Virus record (IMG/VR): IMGVR_UViG_3300032607_001125
Coordinates: 1-36,161 of that record
DNA: 36,161 nucleotides
DNA from: a virus
Strand: one strand, 5' to 3'
In this document: one piece after another, positions 28,348 through 35,422 of the stretch
How positions within the stretch are numbered: position 1 is the first letter of the stretch
Layout: each line of letters opens with the position of its first letter
Translations under genes and position numbers: made by a program
The notes under the pieces: model-generated
What the model saw: the letters and a program-made list of their open reading frames with translations, nothing else
What the model was told of the DNA's origin: nothing
The model's database searches: none

Positions 28348-28641
28348 CTATTCTTCTTCTGTTCTTTCTAATGGAACTTCAAAACTTTCTTCATATGATC
28401 CATCTAAGTAATAAGCTTCACTACTCATCTTGAAGTCAAATATCCCTGCAATAGTTACTCCACCACACATAACGCAGACTTCAACATTTCCATTGTTTAC
28501 TTTTTCAGGGACATCTACCCCTTTAAGACGCATAAGAATCTTACCTTTTTCGTCCACACTTTCAGGCTCCCACTTAGTGTGGTTCTCTAGCCAGCATGAC
28601 TCGCACACTGGCATAGGGCTTATAAAATGCTCTGCGGCCAT
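28348..28641 (-). CDS. Small zinc-ribbon-like actinophage protein
   Basis: The 97-aa protein begins MAAEHFISPMPVCESCWLEN. It pairs Cys13/Cys16 with Cys56/Cys59 (CVMCGG), forming a CxxC...CxxC zinc ribbon around a short loop (MRLKGVDVPEKV), then an acidic C-terminus (ERTEEE). This protein type is common in actinophage early regions and has no established function. A purine-rich AAGGTAGGAA precedes the ATG. The gene lies 43 bases downstream of the DUF6378-like gene. Confidence 0.7.
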   Translation of the reverse strand: MAAEHFISPMPVCESCWLENHTKWEPESVDEKGKILMRLKGVDVPEKVNNGNVEVCVMCGGVTIAGIFDFKMSSEAYYLDGSYEESFEVPLERTEEE

Positions 28642-28684
28642 TTATTCCTACCTTCAAGTAGCTGTATATGGCTCTAGTCTACTC

Positions 28685-29029
28685 TTATTGCTCGGAAGCA
28701 ATCTTTCCGACCTCATAGCCACAGCCAGCATATCCTGCAATATCAATCCAAGTATCTGGTTGGAAGCCTGACCCGTGAGCAAACCGTGCCATCTTAAGGC
28801 CAACCATCATCATTGCAACCTGCTCGTTTGTTATATCTTGGCCAAGAATGACAGACCAGATCTTTGCAGTTCTTGCAAAGTTTTCCTCTGGGCCACCGTA
28901 GCTGGTATTCCTATCCTGAGTCGTGATTCGAGCAGCCTCGCGTAAAGCCTCTACCCGATGTGGAGTGTCGCTTGTCTGCTTAGAGTATTCATTTGCAGAA
29001 GGAATGGAGCTATTTAATTCTTCAGACAT
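28685..29029 (-). CDS. DUF6378-like phage protein
   Basis: The 114-aa protein shows the DUF6378 pattern: EALREAARITTQDRNTSYGG, then ENFARTAKIWSVILGQDI, VAMMMVGLKMARFAHGS and DTWIDIAGYAGCGYEV. The family is widespread in phages and prophages; its function is unknown. The spacing of conserved acidic and helical segments resembles MazG-like helical folds, but that resemblance is weak. It overlaps the upstream 70-aa gene by 8 bp, indicating translational coupling within the leftward operon. Confidence 0.8.
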   Translation of the reverse strand: MSEELNSSIPSANEYSKQTSDTPHRVEALREAARITTQDRNTSYGGPEENFARTAKIWSVILGQDITNEQVAMMMVGLKMARFAHGSGFQPDTWIDIAGYAGCGYEVGKIASEQ

Positions 29030-29234
29030 TCTTTAACCTCGCAGTCACTAAAGCAGAGTATGAGTATGTACTAGCCGTTTTTTCAATAGCACTTATGTCT
29101 AGCTCGTAGTTAACGTACTTACTAAGATCTTCAAGATCAATCTCAATAAACCCAGCTAACTCTTTTTTAACCTTATCTTGTAGATTTTGATAATCACTTC
29201 CCTCAACTTTAAACTTAAAAGTGGCAGAGTTCAT
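29022..29234 (-). CDS. Small hypothetical protein (70 aa)
   Basis: The product starts MNSATFKFKVEGSDYQNLQD and appears to fold as beta-alpha-beta: an opening strand, the helix LQDKVKKELAGFIEI, then a long strand (YSYSALVTARLKNV). The layout resembles small dodecin- or ACT-like folds but no motif confirms it. Its ATG overlaps the upstream stop by one base and its 3' end overlaps the next gene by 8 bp. A real, coupled gene of unknown function. Confidence 0.6.
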   Translation of the reverse strand: MNSATFKFKVEGSDYQNLQDKVKKELAGFIEIDLEDLSKYVNYELDISAIEKTASTYSYSALVTARLKNV

Positions 29235-29674
29235 TACGGAACTCGCTTTTCAAGCTGCTGAGGTGTGTAGTGAAATCCTTCCAGCACTGGTTCTTTGCCA
29301 TCCGTTGTCTTGACAATGATGTCACCATAGCGAATGCTAACAATCTTGCCACGACGCCCGTTATGGATCTTACCTTTTTCACCATCAAAGGCATTCCACT
29401 TAACACGAACCTCATCCGCGACTACAAGATCTCCCGCTTGAGCTGGAGTCCAGTTTTCGTTTTTGTTCTCTTTTACAATGGCATGACCTAAAGCAATCTT
29501 GCTAAAGAGCTCAACTATCTGACTCAGATTTGCTTGATCTTTAGTTGGATCTGGATCCGTGTTCTTAATCTCAATCCAAGTATTAAGGAGCTTAATGACG
29601 GAATCGCCAACCACCCTTTTAGTCTTGTTGTCTGTGAGTTGTTGTTTAACCCAGTTCATATCTACTTCTGGCAT
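29234..29674 (-). CDS. KOW-like domain protein (146 aa)
   Basis: Start chosen at ATG 29672-29674 because AAAGGAC (29681-29687) lies six bases upstream. A longer frame to 29896 would run through about 196 bases of the upstream gene. The N-terminal half is helical (MPEVDMNWVKQQLTDNK, VGDSVIKLLNTW). The C-terminal half (about 85-146) is a small beta-barrel-like segment, RVKWNAFDGEKGKI...RRGKIVSIRYGDIIVK, with the alternating Gly and hydrophobic pattern of KOW domains found in NusG and ribosomal proteins. KOW domains bind RNA or RNA polymerase, so a regulatory or nucleic-acid role is possible. It ends overlapping the 70-aa gene by one base. Confidence 0.7.
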   Translation of the reverse strand: MPEVDMNWVKQQLTDNKTKRVVGDSVIKLLNTWIEIKNTDPDPTKDQANLSQIVELFSKIALGHAIVKENKNENWTPAQAGDLVVADEVRVKWNAFDGEKGKIHNGRRGKIVSIRYGDIIVKTTDGKEPVLEGFHYTPQQLEKRVP

Positions 29675-29700
29675 CTTAATGTCCTTTCTGACAGATGTGC

Positions 29701-30729
29701 CTAGATTACTAACAGCAAGCTCTGGTTGTCCAGTGCTCCTACTGTTTTTTGCAAAGATTCCTCCCGTGAGGGAGTTGCATCTCTGTAAAAATCTTTCTGA
29801 TTTTGTGCCACGATAAGCCGCTGACTCGGGCTCATCTCTTCCACTGTTGAAGGTAAAAACGCCCATTCTGCTCCTACCCAAGATGTATGACGCCAATCAG
29901 TAACTACAGGAACACCAACCGCAATCGATTGAGATATTGCTATAGACCACCAAGGGTCGTTGTTTTTGTATGTACTAATCAAAGTTCCCATAGAGTTCTC
30001 TATGCGACTTAGAATTTCGCTGTTCTTATCGTAAGTTTTAACTCTTATGGGGACTACCTCTGAGACAAGACTTTTTGTGACCCTCTTAGTCCAATCACTT
30101 TTAGGTGCATCAGCACACCAATAATTACCTAGTGAAGGCTCAATACGATCTACAGAGGTATCAATAAGCTCTCTGTCATAGCAGATACCAATCACATCTT
30201 CAGTTTTAATGTTTTTTATTGAGTTGGAAACAATCTCTCTAGAAAACCACGGCATACTTGGAACAATAACCTTACCCCACTGTTCCGTGTAAAGATGTTG
30301 AAGAAAATGATATATTGACTCGGCGTACTTACTATCCTGAGCCTCTAAATAATTATCTCTACGTCCATAGAAAGACTTAAAAAGCTTTTCTGGATTATCA
30401 TTACAGTCTCTAATTCCAGACCATATCCAGTATGGATCTGGTGCATCAATAAGAAGTCTAAGTTTCCCGAGTTCTTTTGCTTGGCTGGCTACCCAGAGAC
30501 CTCCATATACATAATTAGCTGCCATGCTATGAGGCGAAGCAAGACCAACTACTATCAAATCATATTGATCTAAATATTCTTTGCTCATACTGAGCTGTGG
30601 TTTTTCCCAAGTAACATCATATTGAAGTTCATCCAAAGCATTTTTAAACAATCCAGTAAAAGTAGACAGGCGATTATTTACATTCTCAGAACACTGAGAT
30701 GCTGTAAATCCTGTGACTAGTACTTTCAT
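29701..30729 (-). CDS. GT-B-fold glycosyltransferase-like protein
   Basis: The 342-aa protein opens with the Rossmann-like strand MKVLVTGFTASQ, then DLIVVGLASPHSMAANYVYG and LRLLIDAPDPYWIW. The C-terminal part resembles the nucleotide-sugar half of GT-B enzymes: DPWWSIAISQSIAVGVPVVT, then AEWAFLPSTVEEM. Similar proteins in actinophages are annotated as glycosyltransferases of unknown acceptor. A role in modifying phage DNA bases or host glycans is possible; location within the early operon leans to DNA or host modification, but this is inference. AAGGAG lies four bases before ATG. A strong hairpin separates it from the replication genes upstream. Confidence 0.6.
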   Translation of the reverse strand: MKVLVTGFTASQCSENVNNRLSTFTGLFKNALDELQYDVTWEKPQLSMSKEYLDQYDLIVVGLASPHSMAANYVYGGLWVASQAKELGKLRLLIDAPDPYWIWSGIRDCNDNPEKLFKSFYGRRDNYLEAQDSKYAESIYHFLQHLYTEQWGKVIVPSMPWFSREIVSNSIKNIKTEDVIGICYDRELIDTSVDRIEPSLGNYWCADAPKSDWTKRVTKSLVSEVVPIRVKTYDKNSEILSRIENSMGTLISTYKNNDPWWSIAISQSIAVGVPVVTDWRHTSWVGAEWAFLPSTVEEMSPSQRLIVAQNQKDFYRDATPSREESLQKTVGALDNQSLLLVI

Positions 30730-30744
30730 TTTTCTCCTTGTTAG

Positions 30745-30783
30745 TTGTTAGGAGGCTGCCCTGTCTCGAGCAGCCCCTAACAA
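30745..30783 (-). terminator. Strong inverted repeat between SSB-like and GT-like genes
   Basis: The arms TTGTTAGG(A)GGCTGC (30745-30759) and GCAGCCCCTAACAA (30770-30783) form a 14-bp stem with one bulged A and a 10-base loop. No U-tract follows in either direction: the - strand continues CTAACAAGGAG, which is the next ribosome site. It may be a Rho-independent terminator variant, an RNA-processing or stability element, or a regulatory hairpin that partly masks the ribosome site. The inverted repeat itself is clear; its function is inferred. Confidence 0.5.
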
Positions 30784-30789
30784 ACGTTA

Positions 30790-31350
30790 TTAGAACGGTG
30801 CTTGCGGTGCTGCTGCTGGAGCAGGAGCTGCTGCTACTGGTGCGGGAGCAGGAGCGGGTGCTGCTGCAGGAGGTGGAGATGCTGGTGCTGGTGCTGCTGC
30901 CTGAGCAGGAGCTGCAGTTTCACCTTGCATTGCTGCAATAGTTGCTGCACTTGGAAAGTAGTTTCGGATTTCGTTCTTCTTAGCACCGTTATACAAACGG
31001 CTACCAATCTGTGCACGGAATCTGCGACCAGTTAAAGTCGCCTCAATTTGTGCGTTAGTTGGGTTTGTATCGAAGTAGTTACGACCAATACCCATTGCGT
31101 GAAACTTTTTAAACAACATACCAAGTGCTGCAGGACTGTCTGGTGTTACAACCAAGTTATCCCATACAAGACGCTTGTTGTAAGGTCCACCCTCAACCTG
31201 CGCCTTTAGCTTGAACATTGTCTTACCAGATTGTGATGTTGTTGCAGTTGCTTCTACTACCAATAGATCAAAATCACCATCAGGTAGTGGTTCGTAACTG
31301 CCAGTTTCACCAGCATCCTTAATTAAGTCAGACCAATTTTTGGTACTCAC
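30790..31350 (-). CDS. SSB / DUF669-like single-strand DNA-binding protein
   Basis: The 186-aa protein has an OB-fold-like N-terminal domain (about 1-135), with YEPLPDGDFDLLVVEATATT, SGKTMFKLKAQVEGGPYNKR and LTGRRFRAQIGSRLYNG. These are typical of phage DUF669/SSB-type proteins encoded beside Sak4 recombinases. From about 140 onward it becomes a flexible Ala/Pro linker (PAQAAAPAPASPPPAAAPAP), ending APQAPF. Bacterial SSBs end in acidic residues followed by Pro-Phe to recruit partner proteins; here the Pro-Phe remains but the acidic residues are missing. It likely coats ssDNA for the neighbouring recombinase and polymerase. It starts 3 bases after the Sak4-like gene. Confidence 0.7.
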   Translation of the reverse strand: MSTKNWSDLIKDAGETGSYEPLPDGDFDLLVVEATATTSQSGKTMFKLKAQVEGGPYNKRLVWDNLVVTPDSPAALGMLFKKFHAMGIGRNYFDTNPTNAQIEATLTGRRFRAQIGSRLYNGAKKNEIRNYFPSAATIAAMQGETAAPAQAAAPAPASPPPAAAPAPAPAPVAAAPAPAAAPQAPF

Positions 31351-31353
31351 CTA

Positions 31354-32142
31354 TTATCCTTCTTTCTCTGTTGTTGTTTCAGCTGCTGCGGCCGCCGCTG
31401 CTGCTTGTCTCTGACCGAAAACAATGTCTAACATTCTTTCGATAGAGAGGTTTTCTTGCTCAACCACTTTTCCAAGGCGTCCCTGTACTCGCTCACCAGC
31501 TTCATGTTGATTTGTCCTCTCAACATACATACGGCGAACCTTGTAAGGCAGTTGTGTTGGATCTGGATTGTGACGTTCTTCAACGGTAATCGCACCCAGA
31601 ATGTCGTAGAAGTAAGGAGCTTGAATTGCAAGCTGACCTTGTAGGTATGGACGATAACGACCATCCTTATCAAGACGAGCCATTGCAGTTAGAACTACTG
31701 CTTCTAATGGATTTGTTGCATGCATTGTTAGGTCACGCAGATCACGCAAGAGTCCACCCATATGGCGAAGAAGTTCTCCCCATTGTTGTTGTGTCATCTG
31801 ATTAACACCTGCAATGTTCTCCAAGCACTTAACTTGAAGTTCAGATACAGAGTCAATGATAAGACTCTTAAATTGATGCTTACCTAGTTGTAGCCACTGG
31901 TATGTCTTAAGAACAGTGTCATAGTCACGAACTGTGACAACACATGTATCCCAAGTTCCATCAGCTACTGGTGGCTCCTCACGAAGAGGATCCCAATACT
32001 TAACGATGATAGGGAGGAAGCGGTGTCCGCCCTCAACATCGAGCATTAGGCGTGGATAAGGCGCTGTGACAGCAAAACTGGATTTACCAACCTTACTCTC
32101 TCCATACACCATAACTGTAAGAGAACGTTGAATATCGCTCAT
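31354..32142 (-). CDS. Sak4/RecA-like recombination ATPase
   Basis: The 262-aa protein carries Walker A GESKVGKSS (14-22), an acidic strand MLDVEGG (33-39) and Walker B SLIIDS (93-98, Asp97). The layout is that of phage Sak4-type / AAA_24 ATPases, which are shortened RecA relatives that promote single-strand annealing together with an SSB. The adjacent SSB-like gene agrees with this pairing. A C-terminal run of eight Ala residues (about 246-253) followed by ETTTEKEG is probably a disordered tail. It is tightly packed between the SSB-like gene (3-bp gap) and the nuclease gene (3-bp gap). Confidence 0.85.
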   Translation of the reverse strand: MSDIQRSLTVMVYGESKVGKSSFAVTAPYPRLMLDVEGGHRFLPIIVKYWDPLREEPPVADGTWDTCVVTVRDYDTVLKTYQWLQLGKHQFKSLIIDSVSELQVKCLENIAGVNQMTQQQWGELLRHMGGLLRDLRDLTMHATNPLEAVVLTAMARLDKDGRYRPYLQGQLAIQAPYFYDILGAITVEERHNPDPTQLPYKVRRMYVERTNQHEAGERVQGRLGKVVEQENLSIERMLDIVFGQRQAAAAAAAAETTTEKEG

Positions 32143-32145
32143 ACG

Positions 32146-33072
32146 TCACTCACTTCCTTTTTTGTCGGTTTCATAATACGCATAAGGATCTGCTTCCTCA
32201 TACGAATCGCTAAGTGCTTGTTCAGCGGCGCTTCCGTCATCGAACATTGGGCATATAGCGAAAAATTGGCACTTCCATTTGCAATCACGAGTTGGTGTTG
32301 GATACGCAACAAATGAATGATCAGAACCTGTATCTAAAGCTCTACGAACATTCATAAGATCAGTGATTGTTCCGTGGATTCTATTCCAGAAAGAACGCAT
32401 TGTAAATACATTGTGATGAACTTCTACTTGATCATAGAAAGGTGGGCGAGCAGTTGCTGTGCGCTTTACTTTTTTAAGAAGCGTAAATAGTCCACCATCT
32501 GAGCGATGCTCTTCATCAGCCTTTGTAGCCTCAAGAAGCATGTATGTCATAACCTGCTCATTCATATGAGCAAGGTTTCCAAAGTCTCCTAAAGAGCCAC
32601 CAACAGTTTTAAAGTCACGGAACATACGAACTCCGTCAACTTTACGACGAACACGCATGTCAAGCTTTCCCTGTAGTTCAACTTCGCCATTAAATAATGG
32701 AGCAATGATTGTCTCTTCTGTTGAGATCATCTCGAGCTCTGCATCAATTCCCTCTTCTGACACCCACTGTTCATAGCCTTCAAGCATGATGCGACCCAGC
32801 TCTGCTTCTGCTTCAAGATTAGATACATCCATAAAGCTAGCAAGAAGAACTTCTTTATCTACTAACACAAGGTTTGAGTGTGCTTCAAGTAGTGGAGTTC
32901 CATTTGCATAATGATCATCTAGCGCTGCGTGGATACGGCTACCAAAAGCTAGAGCACCAGTTTTATCACGAAACTTTGGCTGTAGACGGCGATAATAAGC
33001 AAGCCACCACTTACGACGGCAATCCTTAAATGTTTGTAGTTCAGAGTTAGATAGTCTTATTACACCACTCAT
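32146..33072 (-). CDS. Cas4/RecB-like PD-(D/E)XK nuclease with Fe-S cluster motif
   Basis: The 308-aa protein begins with a RecB-family pattern: SNSELQTFKDCRRKWWLAYY (Cys18), GSRIHAALDDHY (His48), LQGKLDMR (Asp138) and DFKT (153-156, the D/E-x-K element). Three C-terminal cysteines, Cys264, Cys268 and Cys274 in CKWKCQFFAICP, join Cys18 as the likely [4Fe-4S] ligands of Cas4/AddB-type nucleases. It probably resects DNA ends for Sak4-mediated recombination or degrades host DNA. No cas genes are present, so it is not part of a CRISPR locus. It overlaps the helicase stop by ATGA, indicating coupled translation. Confidence 0.87.
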   Translation of the reverse strand: MSGVIRLSNSELQTFKDCRRKWWLAYYRRLQPKFRDKTGALAFGSRIHAALDDHYANGTPLLEAHSNLVLVDKEVLLASFMDVSNLEAEAELGRIMLEGYEQWVSEEGIDAELEMISTEETIIAPLFNGEVELQGKLDMRVRRKVDGVRMFRDFKTVGGSLGDFGNLAHMNEQVMTYMLLEATKADEEHRSDGGLFTLLKKVKRTATARPPFYDQVEVHHNVFTMRSFWNRIHGTITDLMNVRRALDTGSDHSFVAYPTPTRDCKWKCQFFAICPMFDDGSAAEQALSDSYEEADPYAYYETDKKGSE

Positions 33073-34871
33073 AGAACACCTGCCTTATCATCCTTGAGCA
33101 ACTTCATCAGTTGATCCTTGTCTCGAACAATCTGTTCGAAGTTATCTGACTTTGTTTCTAGTACTTGTAAAACTCTTTCTTCAATTGTTCCCTCTGTTAC
33201 ATAATCCATAATCAAGATAGAGTCGTGGATTTCGCTACCAATACGGTGCACACGGTCTAGAGCCTGACGATGATCAACTAGTGACCAAGGTCGCTGTAGC
33301 ATAACAAGACGGCGAGCAGCGGTCAACGTGATACCTACACCACCTGCTTGAGCAGTAAAGAGAACCCATTTAATGTTTCCTGCTTGGAAATCATCTACCG
33401 CTCTCTGACGCTCATCTTCGTTTTGAGCACCAGTAATCAAACCATGCTTAATTCCAGCCTTAGTAAGTTCTGCGCTAAGGAGATCAATTAACTGGCGAGA
33501 TACGGCGCAAACTGCAACAGAGTCATCGCCAAAGTCGCCATTCTTAATATCATCCATAAGTGAATCCACCTTACAAGATGGCCCAGCAAGAAGGGTCTTT
33601 ATCTCCCCAGTTGACTCGTCAACTTCCATAGTTGCATAAGAACTAGCAAACTGAAGTAGTCGTGTTGTCTGAGTCAGAATACTTGGGGCAGTAACTGCAT
33701 CACCATTTTCAAGCTCAGCAATCATTGTGTCACGCATCTGATCGTAAGCCTTCTTTTGCTTAGTTGACATCTCAATATCACGACGCTCATTCATAACAGG
33801 TGGAAGCCAAGGAAGCACTACCTTCTTAAGCATACGACGCATTACAGGATTTACGCTCTTATGGAATTCATCTTCCATATGTGGCTTAACGCCAATAACC
33901 ATCATTCCACCAAAAGCGTTGAGCATAATGTCAATCATTCGATCAATCCATTTTGTCTTTGACGGCCAATCGATAGGAGAAAGCCAGTGAAGGATTGACC
34001 ACAGGTCAACAACATCTTTAGCAATTGGAGTACCAGTAAGTGCAAAGCGGATAGGAGCATCACCAGTTGCAGCCCATAGAGCACGAGTCTGTTTAGACTT
34101 TGGTTCTTTGGATCGGTGGATTTCATCGGCTACTACAGCTTTAAAATCAATTTTATTAAGTTCACGAGGGTGAACCTCACAACGGGTCTCTGTAACACTT
34201 GGATCTTGTCCGCCCATATCAACGCACTTAACTAAAGCAATAGAGCCGTAGCCAGCCAGCCGTGAGTGTGAACGAAGTGATTCCCAGTTAATAATAAATA
34301 CTTCTGCTTCTTCGTTAGCAAACTGTTTTTTGCGTTGAGCTGCAGAACCCTTAATAACTTGAGTTTTAACGCCGGGCCACCATTTTTCAAACTCTCTGGC
34401 CCAGTTCTTCTTAAGAGTATTGGGGCAAACAATGAGTGCAGGGAAGACATCTTCGCCATTATCCTGAAGTTTTTTAAGAGCACGAATAGCCTGAGCAGTT
34501 TTACCAAGGCCGGGCTCATCTGCTAGGAGAGCACGCTTTGCGGTGCTAAGAAATGCTACGCCAGCCCTTTGATGAGGGAAAAGATCTTCATCACCCTCAT
34601 AGGTCTCAAGCTCTCGAAGAGCATTGGCAGGGGCAACTCTATTATTAAGTTCATTCGTTGCCCACTCTGTTAGAGCAGGTCCAACAAAGAGATCTTCCTT
34701 GAATGTTGAGCGTAGAGCGAGGCAAGTTGTCCAGCTGAGTGGAACACTCCAGACCTGCTCCTTAGGGCTCCAGGAAGCCCCTGGAAGGCTCTTACAGAGC
34801 TCTTTAAAGCGCCAGTCAGCAGTTATGAGGATGTTGTTCTTCTCTGGATTTATGTCTACTGTTACTGCCAT
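33069..34871 (-). CDS. SNF2-family DNA helicase/translocase
   Basis: The 600-aa protein has an N-terminal HARP-like segment (about 12-55; ITADWRFKELCKSLPGASW). The helicase motifs follow: LFPHQRAGVAFL (about 97-108, Q-like motif), Walker A DEPGLGKTA (118-126), DEIH box (249-252), TGTPI (279-283), and C-terminal GGVGITLTAARRLV and RPWSLVDHRQALDRVHRIGS (motifs V-VI). SNF2-type enzymes of phages remodel forks or reanneal DNA rather than move nucleosomes. The HARP-like segment hints at annealing activity as in SMARCAL1, but this rests on weak resemblance. A clear AAGGAG-type site precedes ATG. Confidence 0.88.
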   Translation of the reverse strand: MAVTVDINPEKNNILITADWRFKELCKSLPGASWSPKEQVWSVPLSWTTCLALRSTFKEDLFVGPALTEWATNELNNRVAPANALRELETYEGDEDLFPHQRAGVAFLSTAKRALLADEPGLGKTAQAIRALKKLQDNGEDVFPALIVCPNTLKKNWAREFEKWWPGVKTQVIKGSAAQRKKQFANEEAEVFIINWESLRSHSRLAGYGSIALVKCVDMGGQDPSVTETRCEVHPRELNKIDFKAVVADEIHRSKEPKSKQTRALWAATGDAPIRFALTGTPIAKDVVDLWSILHWLSPIDWPSKTKWIDRMIDIMLNAFGGMMVIGVKPHMEDEFHKSVNPVMRRMLKKVVLPWLPPVMNERRDIEMSTKQKKAYDQMRDTMIAELENGDAVTAPSILTQTTRLLQFASSYATMEVDESTGEIKTLLAGPSCKVDSLMDDIKNGDFGDDSVAVCAVSRQLIDLLSAELTKAGIKHGLITGAQNEDERQRAVDDFQAGNIKWVLFTAQAGGVGITLTAARRLVMLQRPWSLVDHRQALDRVHRIGSEIHDSILIMDYVTEGTIEERVLQVLETKSDNFEQIVRDKDQLMKLLKDDKAGVL

Positions 34872-34910
34872 TCTCCACCTACTCCTTAGCGTCTCTACAT
34901 CAAGTAAAAC

Positions 34911-34956
34911 ATACTATTGAAGATACTGCAAACTAAAAGTTTTTGAATAGTATCTT
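34911..34956 (-). repeat. Overlapping inverted repeats between resolvase and helicase genes
   Basis: AAGATACT (34920-34927) pairs with AGTATCTT (34949-34956), and ATACTATT (34911-34918) pairs with AATAGTAT (34946-34953). The two pairings share the right arm, so they exclude each other. An inner AAACT/AGTTT pair lies between. The element overlaps the resolvase stop. On the - strand it could be a weak terminator or an operator or promoter for the helicase gene; it lacks a clean U-tract. Confidence 0.35.
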
Positions 34957-35422
34957 AGTCTAACAGAGTTCTAGGAACCCAGCCAGTTTTAACCAATCTT
35001 AGTAAGGCGTGTCGCATCGCATCATTTGCGTGTCCTTCCCCGCCTACATGCCAAGTCCCAAGCTTTTTGAGGGTTGGGTTGGGGAACATGTTTTTGGCAT
35101 CGGCTGGAGACTGAAAAACAATCTTTTCAGGGTCATACATATTGATACGACAGAGGTGCTTAAGTACCCCTATCTGCTCAAGGCTATAAGGAGCCTGAGA
35201 GTTGCGGACTGTCTGAGCGTTAATAGTAAAACGCTCACATACAACTGTGAAATTACCTTCTTGCTTCTGAGTATTTAATATTGTTTCAATAACCATAGCA
35301 AACTCTTCTGGTTGCACCTCTTTAGAGATAATTACATTAGGGACTGGGTCAGACCCGTTCCAAGACATAAAAACAACTCCAGTTGCCTTACCGGGATCCA
35401 CTGATAAAACGTATTTTGTCAT
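34955..35422 (-). CDS. RuvC-like Holliday junction resolvase / RNase H-fold nuclease
   Basis: Start set at ATG 35420-35422, which overlaps the polymerase stop as ATGA. A TTG 18 bases upstream (at 35440) is possible but less likely. The 155-aa protein has the RuvC layout: Asp9 in SVDPGKATGVVF, Glu63 in VVCERF, and His131/Asp134 in GHANDAMRHALLRL. These are the acidic metal ligands of RNase H-fold resolvases. It likely cuts recombination or replication junctions before packaging. It is expressed with the polymerase. The downstream 83-base gap contains inverted repeats. Confidence 0.83.
   Translation of the reverse strand: MTKYVLSVDPGKATGVVFMSWNGSDPVPNVIISKEVQPEEFAMVIETILNTQKQEGNFTVVCERFTINAQTVRNSQAPYSLEQIGVLKHLCRINMYDPEKIVFQSPADAKNMFPNPTLKKLGTWHVGGEGHANDAMRHALLRLVKTGWVPRTLLD

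Noticed and set aside
28430-28771. Forward-strand 113-aa frame
   Set aside because: It lies antisense to two well-supported small genes (zinc-ribbon and DUF6378-like) and lacks recognisable features.
29675-29896. N-terminal extension of the KOW-like gene
   Set aside because: It would overlap about 196 bases of the upstream glycosyltransferase-like gene on the same strand; the ATG at 29674 has a well-placed AAAGGAC site.
32146-33072. CRISPR adaptation gene cas4
   Set aside because: The nuclease has Cas4-like Fe-S cysteines, but no cas1, cas2 or array is present and it sits in a phage replication-recombination operon.
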